DNA of 64,000 nucleotides, from contig JAENZI010000007.1 in assembly GCA_016841365.1 (NCBI GenBank), positions 1 through 64,000 of the forward strand. The letters run 5' to 3'. Below the pieces are notes generated by a model. That model was not told where the DNA came from. It saw only the letters and a list, made by a program, of their open reading frames with translations, and did no database searches. Shown in pieces: positions 1 through 7,670 of this stretch; within the stretch, counting starts at the first letter, position 1, and the number at the start of each line of letters is the position of its first letter. The DNA comes from Anaerolineaceae bacterium (GTDB lineage: Bacteria; Chloroflexota; Anaerolineae; Anaerolineales; Anaerolineaceae). Both the position numbers and the translations under genes were made by a program.

Positions 1-40
1 CCCATCCCTAAGATTGTTTAGATATCTAATTGACATTCAT

Positions 41-155
41 TTCTTCTGTTGGCGCCGGTCATATTTCTGTTTGCGCCGGTCTCCTGACCGTGCGCTCCTA
101 CATCGCTGGTGAGGACACCAGCGAGAACAAGAAAGACACCAGCGATAACAAAATA
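41..155. repeat. two tandem pairs of 21-bp repeats with hairpins
   Basis: Two different 21-bp units are each present twice in tandem: positions 41-61 with 62-82 (17 of 21 identical, sharing GCGCCGGTC) and 114-134 with 135-155 (18 of 21 identical, sharing GACACCAGCGA). They overlap hairpins: GCGCCGGTC at 73-81 pairs with GACCG-T-GCGC at 86-95, and TCGCTGGTG at 103-111 pairs perfectly with CACCAGCGA at 116-124, or alternatively with the second copy at 137-145. This looks like a piece of an intergenic repeat family near the window edge. No gene is seen in 1-179. Confidence 0.6.
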
Positions 156-179
156 ACTCAAACCCGCTAACAGAGTATT

Positions 180-1352
180 TCAATCCCTTTCGGAATAAGA
201 TTTATCTCCATTCCAAATGGTTTTCCGGGCCAAAACATCTTCTTCCCAGGCTGTCAAAGTCGCCCTGTAAAGCGCACGCTCAAAAAATCCCCCATCGAGC
301 GAAAGCCCATCATAGCCCTTTTGAATTAGCACCGGCATCATCGGGTGAAGCTGCTGAGCATAATGCATCATAGAGGCTTCAGGGTGAAAACCGGGCCAGG
401 AGTAGCAGGTTACCGCTGTACGGCGGTGCGTCGTGGGCACACCAGGTACAATCGTCTTCTCCCAGTCCCGGTCCTCCGGTCTGAAGATAAATTTGTCCAG
501 GTTGCCCTTCGGGATGCCTTCAATTCCCCGCACCACGGGTGGGTTGGCATTGGGAATATAGGGGTCCACAGAGAGATCGACCAGGATGGCATGTTCGGGT
601 AAATACTGGATCCAATCATTCGGCACAACAGGTTGTGCGGGATTTCGGCGCTGGGTCGCATCGATCAGGATATCCGCTTCCGCAAACAGCTCGAGCATCT
701 TCTCCGGATGATCAGTCAGGTTACGTCCAACCGCTTTACAGATAGCACCCGGTCCACCCTTCTCAATATGCTTATTGTTTCGTTCGATATTACCAAGGTG
801 TACAACAGCGTCAACAGCATGTTTACCCACCATCCCCGTACCCATAAGCAGCGCCTTAATCGGTTCCCCATCCGGTCGGATCAGATCAGGCCAACGTTCT
901 TCCAAAATTCCAAAAGCAACCTCAAGGCCATTCCAGGCGACTGCCTTCATATCCTCCACCAGGCGCACATCATTATCGTTGACGATACTATCCAGAGAAA
1001 TGGTCTTCAGCCCTAATTCTTTGAACAACGGCACCCGCGTCGGCCGGGTGGGATAGTGCAGCATCGACATCAAAATTGTGCCGGGTTTCATCCGCCTGAA
1101 GTCTTCATCGGGTGACCGCAAGATCAACACCACATCCTGCTCAAAGGCATCCTGGCGAGAGCCAAAAGAAACCTTGATGTTCCCCTGGCGATAATTCGCC
1201 TTATCAAAACCAGAGCGAGAACCATACCCCTCCTCAATCATCACCTGCGCACCAAGCTCGGTCATATACTGAATAAAATCCGGCAGAAACACACGTCTTT
1301 CACCAGCTTCATGCTCCATGCGTGGAAATCCAATCGATTTAGGGAGTGTCAT
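180..1352 (-). CDS. alanine dehydrogenase/PNT-family oxidoreductase
   Basis: A 390-residue protein of the alanine dehydrogenase / pyridine nucleotide transhydrogenase N-terminal superfamily, which also holds saccharopine dehydrogenases. The N-terminus carries the family-like segment GERRV (residues 17-21). A dinucleotide-binding glycine motif, GTGMVG, lies at 171-176, after a helix-rich linker. The reaction is expected to be NAD(P)-dependent oxidative deamination of an amino or imino acid, but the substrate cannot be read from the sequence. I chose the ATG at 1352 because GAAAGGA lies 6 nt upstream; an in-frame TTG at 1373 and an ATG at 1367 give slightly longer alternatives without such a site. 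The gene stands alone with no clear operon partner. Family call good, substrate unknown. Confidence 0.8.
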   Translation of the reverse strand: MTLPKSIGFPRMEHEAGERRVFLPDFIQYMTELGAQVMIEEGYGSRSGFDKANYRQGNIKVSFGSRQDAFEQDVVLILRSPDEDFRRMKPGTILMSMLHYPTRPTRVPLFKELGLKTISLDSIVNDNDVRLVEDMKAVAWNGLEVAFGILEERWPDLIRPDGEPIKALLMGTGMVGKHAVDAVVHLGNIERNNKHIEKGGPGAICKAVGRNLTDHPEKMLELFAEADILIDATQRRNPAQPVVPNDWIQYLPEHAILVDLSVDPYIPNANPPVVRGIEGIPKGNLDKFIFRPEDRDWEKTIVPGVPTTHRRTAVTCYSWPGFHPEASMMHYAQQLHPMMPVLIQKGYDGLSLDGGFFERALYRATLTAWEEDVLARKTIWNGDKSYSERD

Positions 1353-1637
1353 CGTCAATCCTTTCATATTCAATTATCAATGCTTATGTTTCGGGCAAAT
1401 TTCTCCGCAGCCAATCTTCAGGCAACAGACATTGCAACCAGATGGTCAATGAAAGCCCTATAATCTATGAAACCTTTGCAGTAATCAAAACGACCAGATC
1501 ATCAAAAGGTCTTTTGTGCTCAAAAGTGAATTTACTTCGGCAAGATTTATTATACTGGATGATGCAAACATACACCTCTGTTTGAATCCTTCCTTGATAT
1601 ATAATTTATTGAAAAAAACTTGATGATTGAGGTCACG

Positions 1638-2228
1638 ATGAACACAGGAAAAATCATTATTTTCAATGGTGTTTCAAGCTCAGGGAAAACCACCCTGATC
1701 AGAGGTTTACAGGATGCACAATCGGAACCCTTTCTCGAAATGGGCTTGGATAAATTCATTTGGATGTTTCCGAAGCGCTATCTGGATCAGCCCTTATGGG
1801 ATCAACTCTTGGGCCAAGCCAATGCCGCCGGTCCCCTTGGAAATCAGATGGTCTATGGCATGCATCGAGCCATCCGCGCCGCAGCAGAATGCGGTTTGAA
1901 TATCCTGGCGGATCATGTTCTTCTAACTCGTGAATGGGTTCAGGATGCTGCCCAAACCTTTGCAGACATGGATGCGTATCTGGTCGGCGTAAAATGCGAT
2001 TTATCGATCCTTGAAGCAAGAGAAGAAAACCGACGCGACCGAACGCTGGGTCAGGCACGCCTGCAATACCCACTGGTACACGCCCACACAAGATACGATT
2101 TCGAAATTGATTCTGGTAAATTCAGCGCTCAGGAAAATATTCAACAATTATCCAAATTCCTGGATCAAGTCTCATCACCATGGGCATTCAAACATCTCAA
2201 AAACAGCACATTTCAACATGTTCCCTGA
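1638..2228 (+). CDS. chloramphenicol phosphotransferase-like P-loop kinase
   Basis: A 196-residue P-loop protein with Walker A GVSSSGKTT at residues 11-19, directly after a hydrophobic strand (KIIIFN). Overall length, the early P-loop and the following acidic/aromatic segment (LEMGLDKFIWMFP) match the chloramphenicol 3-O-phosphotransferase-like (CPT) family. Members are widespread in bacteria and most do not confer chloramphenicol resistance, so the natural substrate is open. The ATG at 1638 is preferred because GAGG sits 5 nt upstream; an upstream in-frame start near 1620 lacks such a site. It is a single gene between an oppositely oriented dehydrogenase and hutU, and its C-terminal tail after about residue 170 looks divergent. 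Confidence 0.72.
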   Translation: MNTGKIIIFNGVSSSGKTTLIRGLQDAQSEPFLEMGLDKFIWMFPKRYLDQPLWDQLLGQANAAGPLGNQMVYGMHRAIRAAAECGLNILADHVLLTREWVQDAAQTFADMDAYLVGVKCDLSILEAREENRRDRTLGQARLQYPLVHAHTRYDFEIDSGKFSAQENIQQLSKFLDQVSSPWAFKHLKNSTFQHVP

Positions 2229-2309
2229 GATCTTATTACGACATTGATCAATTCATCACTGCTAAATCAAAGATCAGACGGTATCCTTTTTCCAACCCCC
2301 AGAAGCGAC

Positions 2310-2315
2310 TATAAT
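2310..2315 (+). promoter_or_regulatory. candidate -10 element for hutU
   Basis: A perfect TATAAT lies 40 nt upstream of the hutU start codon. No good -35 hexamer is found at 16-18 nt upstream, where the sequence is a T-run after TATCC. The predicted transcription start would be near 2322, giving a leader of about 33 nt that contains the ribosome-binding site. Confidence 0.45.
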
Positions 2316-2354
2316 CAGAAGTGACAGATCAAAACCAATCAGAGGAGGAACCTT

Positions 2355-4013
2355 ATGTCAAAACCAAGACCTGTTCACGCTCCGAGAGGCACACAGCTCA
2401 CCTGTAAGTCCTGGTTGACCGAAGCCGCTTACCGCATGATCCAAAATAACCTCGACCCGGAAGTGGCAGAAAAGCCAGACGACCTGGTCGTTTATGGCGG
2501 CAGTGGCCGGGCTGCCCGCAGTTGGGAAGCCTTTGATGCCATCCTCGCCACCCTGAAAGAGCTTGAAGATGATGAGACCATGCTGGTTCAATCGGGAAAA
2601 CCCGTCGCCGTCTTTAAGACACATCCAGATGCTCCCAGGGTATTGATCGCCAATTCCAATCTCGTCCCCCACTGGGCTACCCAGGAACATTTTGATGACC
2701 TGTATGCCAAGGGCTTGATGATGTACGGGCAGATGACCGCCGGCTCGTGGATCTATATCGGCACCCAGGGCATCTTGCAGGGCACCTACGAAACCCTCGC
2801 CTCACTGGCTGAACTCAAGGGTTGGCCGTCGCTCAAAGGCAAGTTTGTCCTCACGGCAGGTTTGGGCGGGATGGGCGGTGCCCAGCCGCTGGCTATCACC
2901 ATGAACGAAGGTGTTGGGCTGATCGTGGAAGTGGACCCCGATCGTGCCAAACGCCGCCTGGAGATTGGCTATGTGGACGCTGTGGTGGACACCCTCGAAG
3001 AAGCTATGACGCTGGTCGAAGAAGCCGTGGATAACGAAACACCAAAATCCATCGGCTTGATCGGTAACGCCGCAGAGATCTACCCAGAACTTGTTATACG
3101 GGGCGTGGAGCCTGATGTGGTCACGGATCAGACTCCCGCACACGATCTGCACAATTACGTCCCTGCCGGGTTGTCAATGTCAGAAGCGGATGACCTCCGC
3201 GAGCAGGACCCTGAGGCTTATGCCAAACAGGCACAGGAATCCATCGCCAAACATGTTCAGGCGATGCTGGCTTTTCAAAAACAGGGCTCTGAAGTTTTTG
3301 ATTACGGCAACAACATTCGTCAACGGGCGTTTGACTATGGCGTGAAAGATGCCTTCAACTTCCCCGGGTTCGTGCCCGCCTACATCCGGCCCCTATTCTG
3401 TGAAGGCAAAGGCCCCTTCCGCTGGGTTGCGCTCTCAGGAGACCCTGAAGACATTTACGAAACAGACCGGGTGATCAAAGAGCTCTTCCCCGATGATGAA
3501 CATCTCCATCGCTGGCTGGATATGGCGCGAGAAAAAGTGCCCTTCCAGGGCTTACCCTCCCGCATCTGCTGGCTGGGTTATGGAGAACGCGCCAAAGCCG
3601 GGTTGGCTTTCAACAACCTGGTTGCAGAAGGACGCATCTCTGCACCGATCGTAATCGGCCGCGACCATCTGGATTCCGGTTCAGTCGCATCACCCAACCG
3701 CGAGACCGAATCCATGAAAGATGGCACAGACGCGGTCAGCGATTGGCCGATTCTGAATGCCATGCTGAATGCGGTCAACGGTGCCACCTGGGTTTCCTTC
3801 CATCATGGCGGCGGCGTGGGCATCGGCTTCAGCCAGCACGCCGGTCAGGTGATCGTTGCAGACGGTACACCCGAAGCCGCAAAACGCCTTGAACGCGTCC
3901 TGACCGTTGACCCCGGCCTTGGCGTTGTACGCCACGCGGATGCAGGTTACGAACAGGCAGAGCAAGCGATTAGAAAATACGGCATCCATATGCCAATGTT
4001 GAAAGACGACTGA
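2355..4013 (+). CDS. hutU: urocanate hydratase
   Basis: Urocanate hydratase (urocanase), the second enzyme of histidine degradation, converting urocanate to 4-imidazolone-5-propanoate in the cytoplasm with tightly bound NAD. The 552 residues match the usual 550-560. Visible hallmarks are the N-terminal [10 protein letters not shown] segment (48-57), the NAD-binding glycine run GLGGMGGAQ (169-177) and the conserved [10 protein letters not shown] segment, whose Cys405 lines up with the essential cysteine of the well-studied Pseudomonas enzyme (Cys410). AGAGGAGG lies just upstream of the ATG. The other hut genes (hutH, hutI, hutG) are not in this window, and the two genes immediately downstream are small membrane proteins of unknown role. 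Confidence 0.97.
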   Translation: MSKPRPVHAPRGTQLTCKSWLTEAAYRMIQNNLDPEVAEKPDDLVVYGGSGRAARSWEAFDAILATLKELEDDETMLVQSGKPVAVFKTHPDAPRVLIANSNLVPHWATQEHFDDLYAKGLMMYGQMTAGSWIYIGTQGILQGTYETLASLAELKGWPSLKGKFVLTAGLGGMGGAQPLAITMNEGVGLIVEVDPDRAKRRLEIGYVDAVVDTLEEAMTLVEEAVDNETPKSIGLIGNAAEIYPELVIRGVEPDVVTDQTPAHDLHNYVPAGLSMSEADDLREQDPEAYAKQAQESIAKHVQAMLAFQKQGSEVFDYGNNIRQRAFDYGVKDAFNFPGFVPAYIRPLFCEGKGPFRWVALSGDPEDIYETDRVIKELFPDDEHLHRWLDMAREKVPFQGLPSRICWLGYGERAKAGLAFNNLVAEGRISAPIVIGRDHLDSGSVASPNRETESMKDGTDAVSDWPILNAMLNAVNGATWVSFHHGGGVGIGFSQHAGQVIVADGTPEAAKRLERVLTVDPGLGVVRHADAGYEQAEQAIRKYGIHMPMLKDD

Positions 4014-4015
4014 GT

Positions 4016-4372
4016 ATGACAGACCGCACCCGCCGTCTGATCTTTTTCTTCATTGCGATTGCTGCAGGCACAGCATTGGGCATCGCGCTTGGCTGGGGCG
4101 TTTTCCCTGCCAAAAGCGCGGATACCAGCCCGCGCACACTGCGCATTGACTTCAAAACGGATTACGTGTTGATGGTCGCAGAACTATATCAGATCGACGG
4201 TGATATCGCCCTGGCAGTGGAGCGTCTATCCTATATCGATGAGACAGATCCCGTCGGGCTGGTTAACCAGGCGGTGGATTATGCCCAGGAACATACCTAT
4301 GCGCCAGAAGACCTCCAATTAATGTTAACCCTCTTCTCGTCGGTCAATAGCCTTCTGGCGCAGTCAGGTTAA
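4016..4372 (+). CDS. small membrane-anchored protein, unknown function
   Basis: A 118-residue protein starting only 2 nt after the hutU stop, so very likely translated from the same message. It has a short basic N-terminus (TDRTRR), one transmembrane segment at about residues 8-30 and a soluble, probably extracytoplasmic helical part of about 85 residues rich in acidic residues. The pattern AELYQIDGDIALAVERL resembles the A-helix of a TPR-like repeat. Architecture and length match the next gene, and both carry a similar segment (VAELYQIDGDIALAVERL here, IAQVYAATGNLERAKLRL there), so they are probably paralogues. I recognise no named family. Confidence 0.75.
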   Translation: MTDRTRRLIFFFIAIAAGTALGIALGWGVFPAKSADTSPRTLRIDFKTDYVLMVAELYQIDGDIALAVERLSYIDETDPVGLVNQAVDYAQEHTYAPEDLQLMLTLFSSVNSLLAQSG

Positions 4373-4390
4373 TTCAGGGAACAGGCAATC

Positions 4391-4849
4391 ATGTCACAGG
4401 ATACACATCAAGCCCAAACTTCATCCAAACAAGCTCCGAAACGCAGCAACTGGTACTTGCTGACCGGATTATTGTTTGGTTTGATCTTAGGATTGATGTA
4501 TGCTTTGGTCATCAATCCTGCCACACAACACGATGCGATCCCGGCTAACCTGAAACAGGCAAACCAGGATGAATATCGCAGCATCATCGCCCAGGTTTAT
4601 GCTGCTACAGGGAATCTGGAACGGGCAAAACTCAGGCTCGAACTGCTTGAGGACCAGGATGCTGTGCATACTTTAGGCGTACAGGCGCAGCGTGCCCTGG
4701 CAAACGGTAACGCTGAAGAAGCGCGTGCACTGGCTTTGCTGGCGTATGTTCTCCAATCAGAAACAAACCCCGTGTTTTCACCTGCGTCCACACCGACAAT
4801 CCAATTCATCCCCACCCAAACCCTGCCCCTGCCCTCAGCCACACCCTGA
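4391..4849 (+). CDS. small membrane-anchored protein, paralogue of upstream gene
   Basis: A 152-residue protein with a polar N-terminus, one transmembrane segment at about 22-43 and a helical external part containing a TPR-like helix pair (YRSIIAQVYAATGNLERAKL, then the alanine-rich segment NGNAEEARALALLAY). It ends in a Thr/Pro-rich tail (TPTIQFIPTQ...). It shares topology and the A/I-x-x-Y...G-x-x-x-x-A motif with the preceding gene, 18 nt upstream. The AGGGAACAGGC upstream of the ATG supplies a plausible ribosome-binding site. No enzymatic motif is visible; an assembly or scaffold role at the membrane is only a guess. Confidence 0.72.
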   Translation: MSQDTHQAQTSSKQAPKRSNWYLLTGLLFGLILGLMYALVINPATQHDAIPANLKQANQDEYRSIIAQVYAATGNLERAKLRLELLEDQDAVHTLGVQAQRALANGNAEEARALALLAYVLQSETNPVFSPASTPTIQFIPTQTLPLPSATP

Positions 4850-4897
4850 GTTGGACGGCATTATCAAATTTTCAATCAATTATTTCTGGAGGCAAAC

Positions 4898-5395
4898 ATG
4901 AATGACGCTCAACTCAAGATAATTGACAATTTTACAGGCTCTTTAGGAGAATTAGACAATTTGTTGATTGGTATACCCCAGGAAGGGCTGGAATGGTCTG
5001 AAAAAGAAGGCGAATGGACTGTGCGCGAAGTACTGCATCACCTGGCCGAGGACTGCAATGTTTATGCGTTTATCATCGAGCGCGCCCTGGCAACACCGGA
5101 CTGCAAAGTGTTTTTTGGCGATTTCCCCGGCAATCAGCCCTGGGGCGAGCGGTTAGCATGGCACGAGCGCCCGGTAGATGCCTCTATTGCCCTGATGCGT
5201 GCCCATCGCGTCTTTTTGGCTGAGTTGGTGGGTCACTTTCCGGACCGGTGGGGGAACAAGGCCGATTTTTACGATAATGCTGGCAAAAAAGTAGCAGAGA
5301 GCACAGTGGAAGAGATGATCGTTATGCTGACAAAGCACATGCAAGAACATGTCAGCATGATCAAAAATATCCTCAAAGCAAATCAGCAAGCATAA
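4898..5395 (+). CDS. DinB-fold (DinB_2/YfiT-like) protein
   Basis: A 165-residue four-helix-bundle protein of the DinB/YfiT superfamily. The signature WTVREVLHHLAED near residues 40-52 places histidines at the usual first metal position, and the C-terminal HMQEHVSMIKNI supplies the two late histidines, giving the typical three-His metal site. Family members include metal-dependent thiol transferases, but most are uncharacterised. GGAGG lies 7 nt before the ATG. A second DinB-type gene occurs at 17405, with low similarity outside the His motifs. Confidence 0.82.
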   Translation: MNDAQLKIIDNFTGSLGELDNLLIGIPQEGLEWSEKEGEWTVREVLHHLAEDCNVYAFIIERALATPDCKVFFGDFPGNQPWGERLAWHERPVDASIALMRAHRVFLAELVGHFPDRWGNKADFYDNAGKKVAESTVEEMIVMLTKHMQEHVSMIKNILKANQQA

Positions 5396-5497
5396 CCCAG
5401 CGATTATCAATTAAATCTACATCCACATTTCCTGCAACCCTCATCCTCAGTGGGAAAATCCCATTCAATTCGCAATCAGGTATGATATTAATATCAT

Positions 5498-5519
5498 CCG
5501 CTAAAAGGTTAGCGGTTTT
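5498..5519 (+). terminator. intrinsic terminator after DinB gene
   Basis: CCGCTAA (5498-5504) pairs perfectly with TTAGCGG (5509-5515) across an AAGG loop and is followed by TTTT. It lies about 100 nt downstream of the DinB stop and before the sugar-dehydrogenase gene. The T-tract is short, so efficiency is uncertain. Confidence 0.5.
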
Positions 5520-5561
5520 GATAAACAATAGAAAACAGAACGACAAAGAAAAGGAATAAAA

Positions 5562-7037
5562 ATGAAAAAGAAAATAATATTTCCCATGCTGTTAAGCATC
5601 TTAATATTGACTGCCTGTCAACCGGCATCCACGCCCACTGCACCGACTGCCGCACCGCCACTGCAAACAACCGAAGCACCCGCTGATGAGACTGCAGAAG
5701 CTATCACCCCCAGCGAAGATACAACCGAAACCCCAACAGAAATCAACACCACACCTATACAAGACCTGCCGCCCTTTGAGCCGGTCGTCGCCCTGGAGCA
5801 GATCGCAAGCGGATTGACTGCACCCGTGGACCTGGACGCACCGGACGACGGCAGTGGAAGGCTGTTTGTCACTGACCAGGTCGGGATGATCTTCGTCATC
5901 GACGAAAATGACCAGCGGCTTGAGACCCCTCTGTTGGATGTCCGCGATAGGATGGTCAGCCTGAATGGGAATTATGATGAACGGGGACTGCTCGGGTTAG
6001 CCATCCACCCAGATTTTGCACAAAATGACCGGCTGTTTGTTTACTACAGCGCCCCGTTGCGCCAGGGCGGAACGAGCGGTTTTAATCACACCAGCATTCT
6101 ATCTGAATTCACCATTTCCCAATCAGACCCAAATATTGCCGACCCGGCCTCCGAGCGAATCATCCTGCAGATTGACCAGCCGCAGGGGAATCACAATGCA
6201 GGGGCGATTGCCTTCGGACCTGACGGATACTTGTATATCCCGTTGGGTGATGGCGGTGGCGGGGATGACATCGGCACTGGCCATGCTGAAGATTGGTATG
6301 CAGTCAATGCTGGCGGTAACGGTCAGGACAATGAAAACAACATGCACGGGAGTGTATTGAGGATCGATATCGACAATGGTGATCCTTACAATGTCCCGGC
6401 AGACAACCCAGCCATCAGCGCCAACTTCCCTGAGATTTGGGCATACGGGTTCCGCAATCCCTACCGCATGGCTTTCGATATAGGCGGCGAACAAGAACTG
6501 TTCCTCGGTGATGCCGGGCAGGACCTGTGGGAAGAGGTCAATATTGTCAGGGCTGGGGGTAACTATGGCTGGAACGTGCGTGAAGGTACGCATTGTTTCA
6601 GCACGGCTGACCCCGCTAACCCAAACGCCATCAGCGACTGTCCCATGGAAGACGACAACGGAAACCCGTTGATCGACCCCATTCTTGAATTTCCTAATTC
6701 GCGGCACCCGGATGGCGGCTTAGGTGCAACGATCATCGGCGGTGTGGTTTACCGCGGCACAGCATTGCCAGCTTGGGACGGGCGCTACATCTTTGGCCAG
6801 TGGAGCATCGGCGGCGGCAGACCTCAGGGCAGTTTGTTTGCTGCGTCAACATCTGAACAAGATCTGTGGAGTTTTGAATCGGTTGAAATCTCAAACCGGG
6901 AGGATGGTGAACTGGGTGAGTTTTTGCTGGGCTTTGGTCAGGATCAACAGGGCGAGGTTTATGCACTCACCTCTCTTTCCACCGGACCAAGCGGCAACAC
7001 CGGCAGTGTTTACCGTATCATTCCCCCCACCGAGTAA
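5562..7037 (+). CDS. PQQ-dependent sugar dehydrogenase-like lipoprotein
   Basis: A 491-residue lipoprotein of the glucose/sorbosone (aldose sugar) dehydrogenase family, a six-bladed beta-propeller that in characterised members oxidises sugars with pyrroloquinoline quinone. Residues 1-18 form a signal peptide ending in the lipobox LTAC (Cys19), followed by a Thr/Pro/Glu-rich linker to about residue 70. The enzyme domain shows DERGLLGLAIHP, the conserved NHNAGAIAFGPDGYLYIPLGDGG region (given here as positions 211-233 approximately) and the GFRNPYRMAFD motif. The start is supported by AAGGA 6-7 nt upstream. It is a single-gene unit, predicted to act on the outer face of the membrane; whether PQQ is made or acquired cannot be seen here. 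Confidence 0.88.
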   Translation: MKKKIIFPMLLSILILTACQPASTPTAPTAAPPLQTTEAPADETAEAITPSEDTTETPTEINTTPIQDLPPFEPVVALEQIASGLTAPVDLDAPDDGSGRLFVTDQVGMIFVIDENDQRLETPLLDVRDRMVSLNGNYDERGLLGLAIHPDFAQNDRLFVYYSAPLRQGGTSGFNHTSILSEFTISQSDPNIADPASERIILQIDQPQGNHNAGAIAFGPDGYLYIPLGDGGGGDDIGTGHAEDWYAVNAGGNGQDNENNMHGSVLRIDIDNGDPYNVPADNPAISANFPEIWAYGFRNPYRMAFDIGGEQELFLGDAGQDLWEEVNIVRAGGNYGWNVREGTHCFSTADPANPNAISDCPMEDDNGNPLIDPILEFPNSRHPDGGLGATIIGGVVYRGTALPAWDGRYIFGQWSIGGGRPQGSLFAASTSEQDLWSFESVEISNREDGELGEFLLGFGQDQQGEVYALTSLSTGPSGNTGSVYRIIPPTE

Positions 7038-7058
7038 AATCAATATCTCAACAAAAAA

Positions 7059-7080
7059 GAGGCACCCTTGTGGGTGCCTC
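7059..7080 (-). terminator. intrinsic terminator of osmC
   Basis: GAGGCACCC and GGGTGCCTC form a perfect 9-bp stem with a TTGT loop. On the minus strand it is followed by TTTTTTG, making it the terminator of the osmC-like gene 35 nt upstream. It may also stop plus-strand readthrough from the dehydrogenase. Confidence 0.85.
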
Positions 7081-7114
7081 AATGCTTTAATCTATTGTTC
7101 AGTCGAAATCGAGA

Positions 7115-7543
7115 TTATTTAAGCAAATGTGCTTCTAAATGAACTTCGACCGCAGCCAATGCTTTAGATACAGGGCAGTTCTTCTTCGCGCCTGAGGCGA
7201 ACTCAGAAAACTCATCCATTGAGATATCCTGCACTTTGGCTTTCGTGATCAACTTGATCCCGGTGATCTCAAATCCGGCATCACCTTTTTCCATAGAAAC
7301 CTTCGCTTCTGTGCGAATCTCATCCACAGTATAGCCTGCCTTGCTCAAATCTGCACTGAGCGCCATGGAATAACATCCGGCGTGGGCTGCCCCGATCAAC
7401 TCTTCGGGGTTGGTGCCTTTGCCCTCTTCAAAACGGGAGGTAAAGGAATATTGTCCGCTGAAAGCACCGCTCCCAAGCGACACTTCACCTTTACCGCTTT
7501 TGAGATCGCCTTGCCAAACTGCACTTGCTGTTCTTTTAATCAT
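7115..7543 (-). CDS. osmC: OsmC-family peroxiredoxin
   Basis: A 142-residue OsmC protein, a cytoplasmic thiol peroxidase that reduces organic hydroperoxides. The two catalytic cysteines are in place: Cys57 in AAHAGCYSM and Cys123 in KKNCPVSKAL. The opening ASAVWQGDLKSGKGEVSLGS and the FEEGKGTNPEELIGAAHAG stretch are typical of the OsmC rather than the Ohr branch. AAAGGAG precedes the ATG. It has its own terminator and is monocistronic, downstream of the ATPase gene on the same strand but separated by 127 nt. Confidence 0.93.
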   Translation of the reverse strand: MIKRTASAVWQGDLKSGKGEVSLGSGAFSGQYSFTSRFEEGKGTNPEELIGAAHAGCYSMALSADLSKAGYTVDEIRTEAKVSMEKGDAGFEITGIKLITKAKVQDISMDEFSEFASGAKKNCPVSKALAAVEVHLEAHLLK

Positions 7544-7670
7544 GTTTCACTCCTTTAATTATTTTTATATTTTTCATTCATCATTATCAGTGTAGTCGAT
7601 GATTATAAGATAAATATTAGACAATTTCTGTCCAGTTCGGATCTCAAGGCAATTCCCGGTTGTGATTCGA

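Noticed and set aside
1638-2228. Chloramphenicol resistance determinant
   Set aside because: The P-loop family match is real, but most members are not resistance genes and no resistance context (mobile element, other resistance genes) is present.
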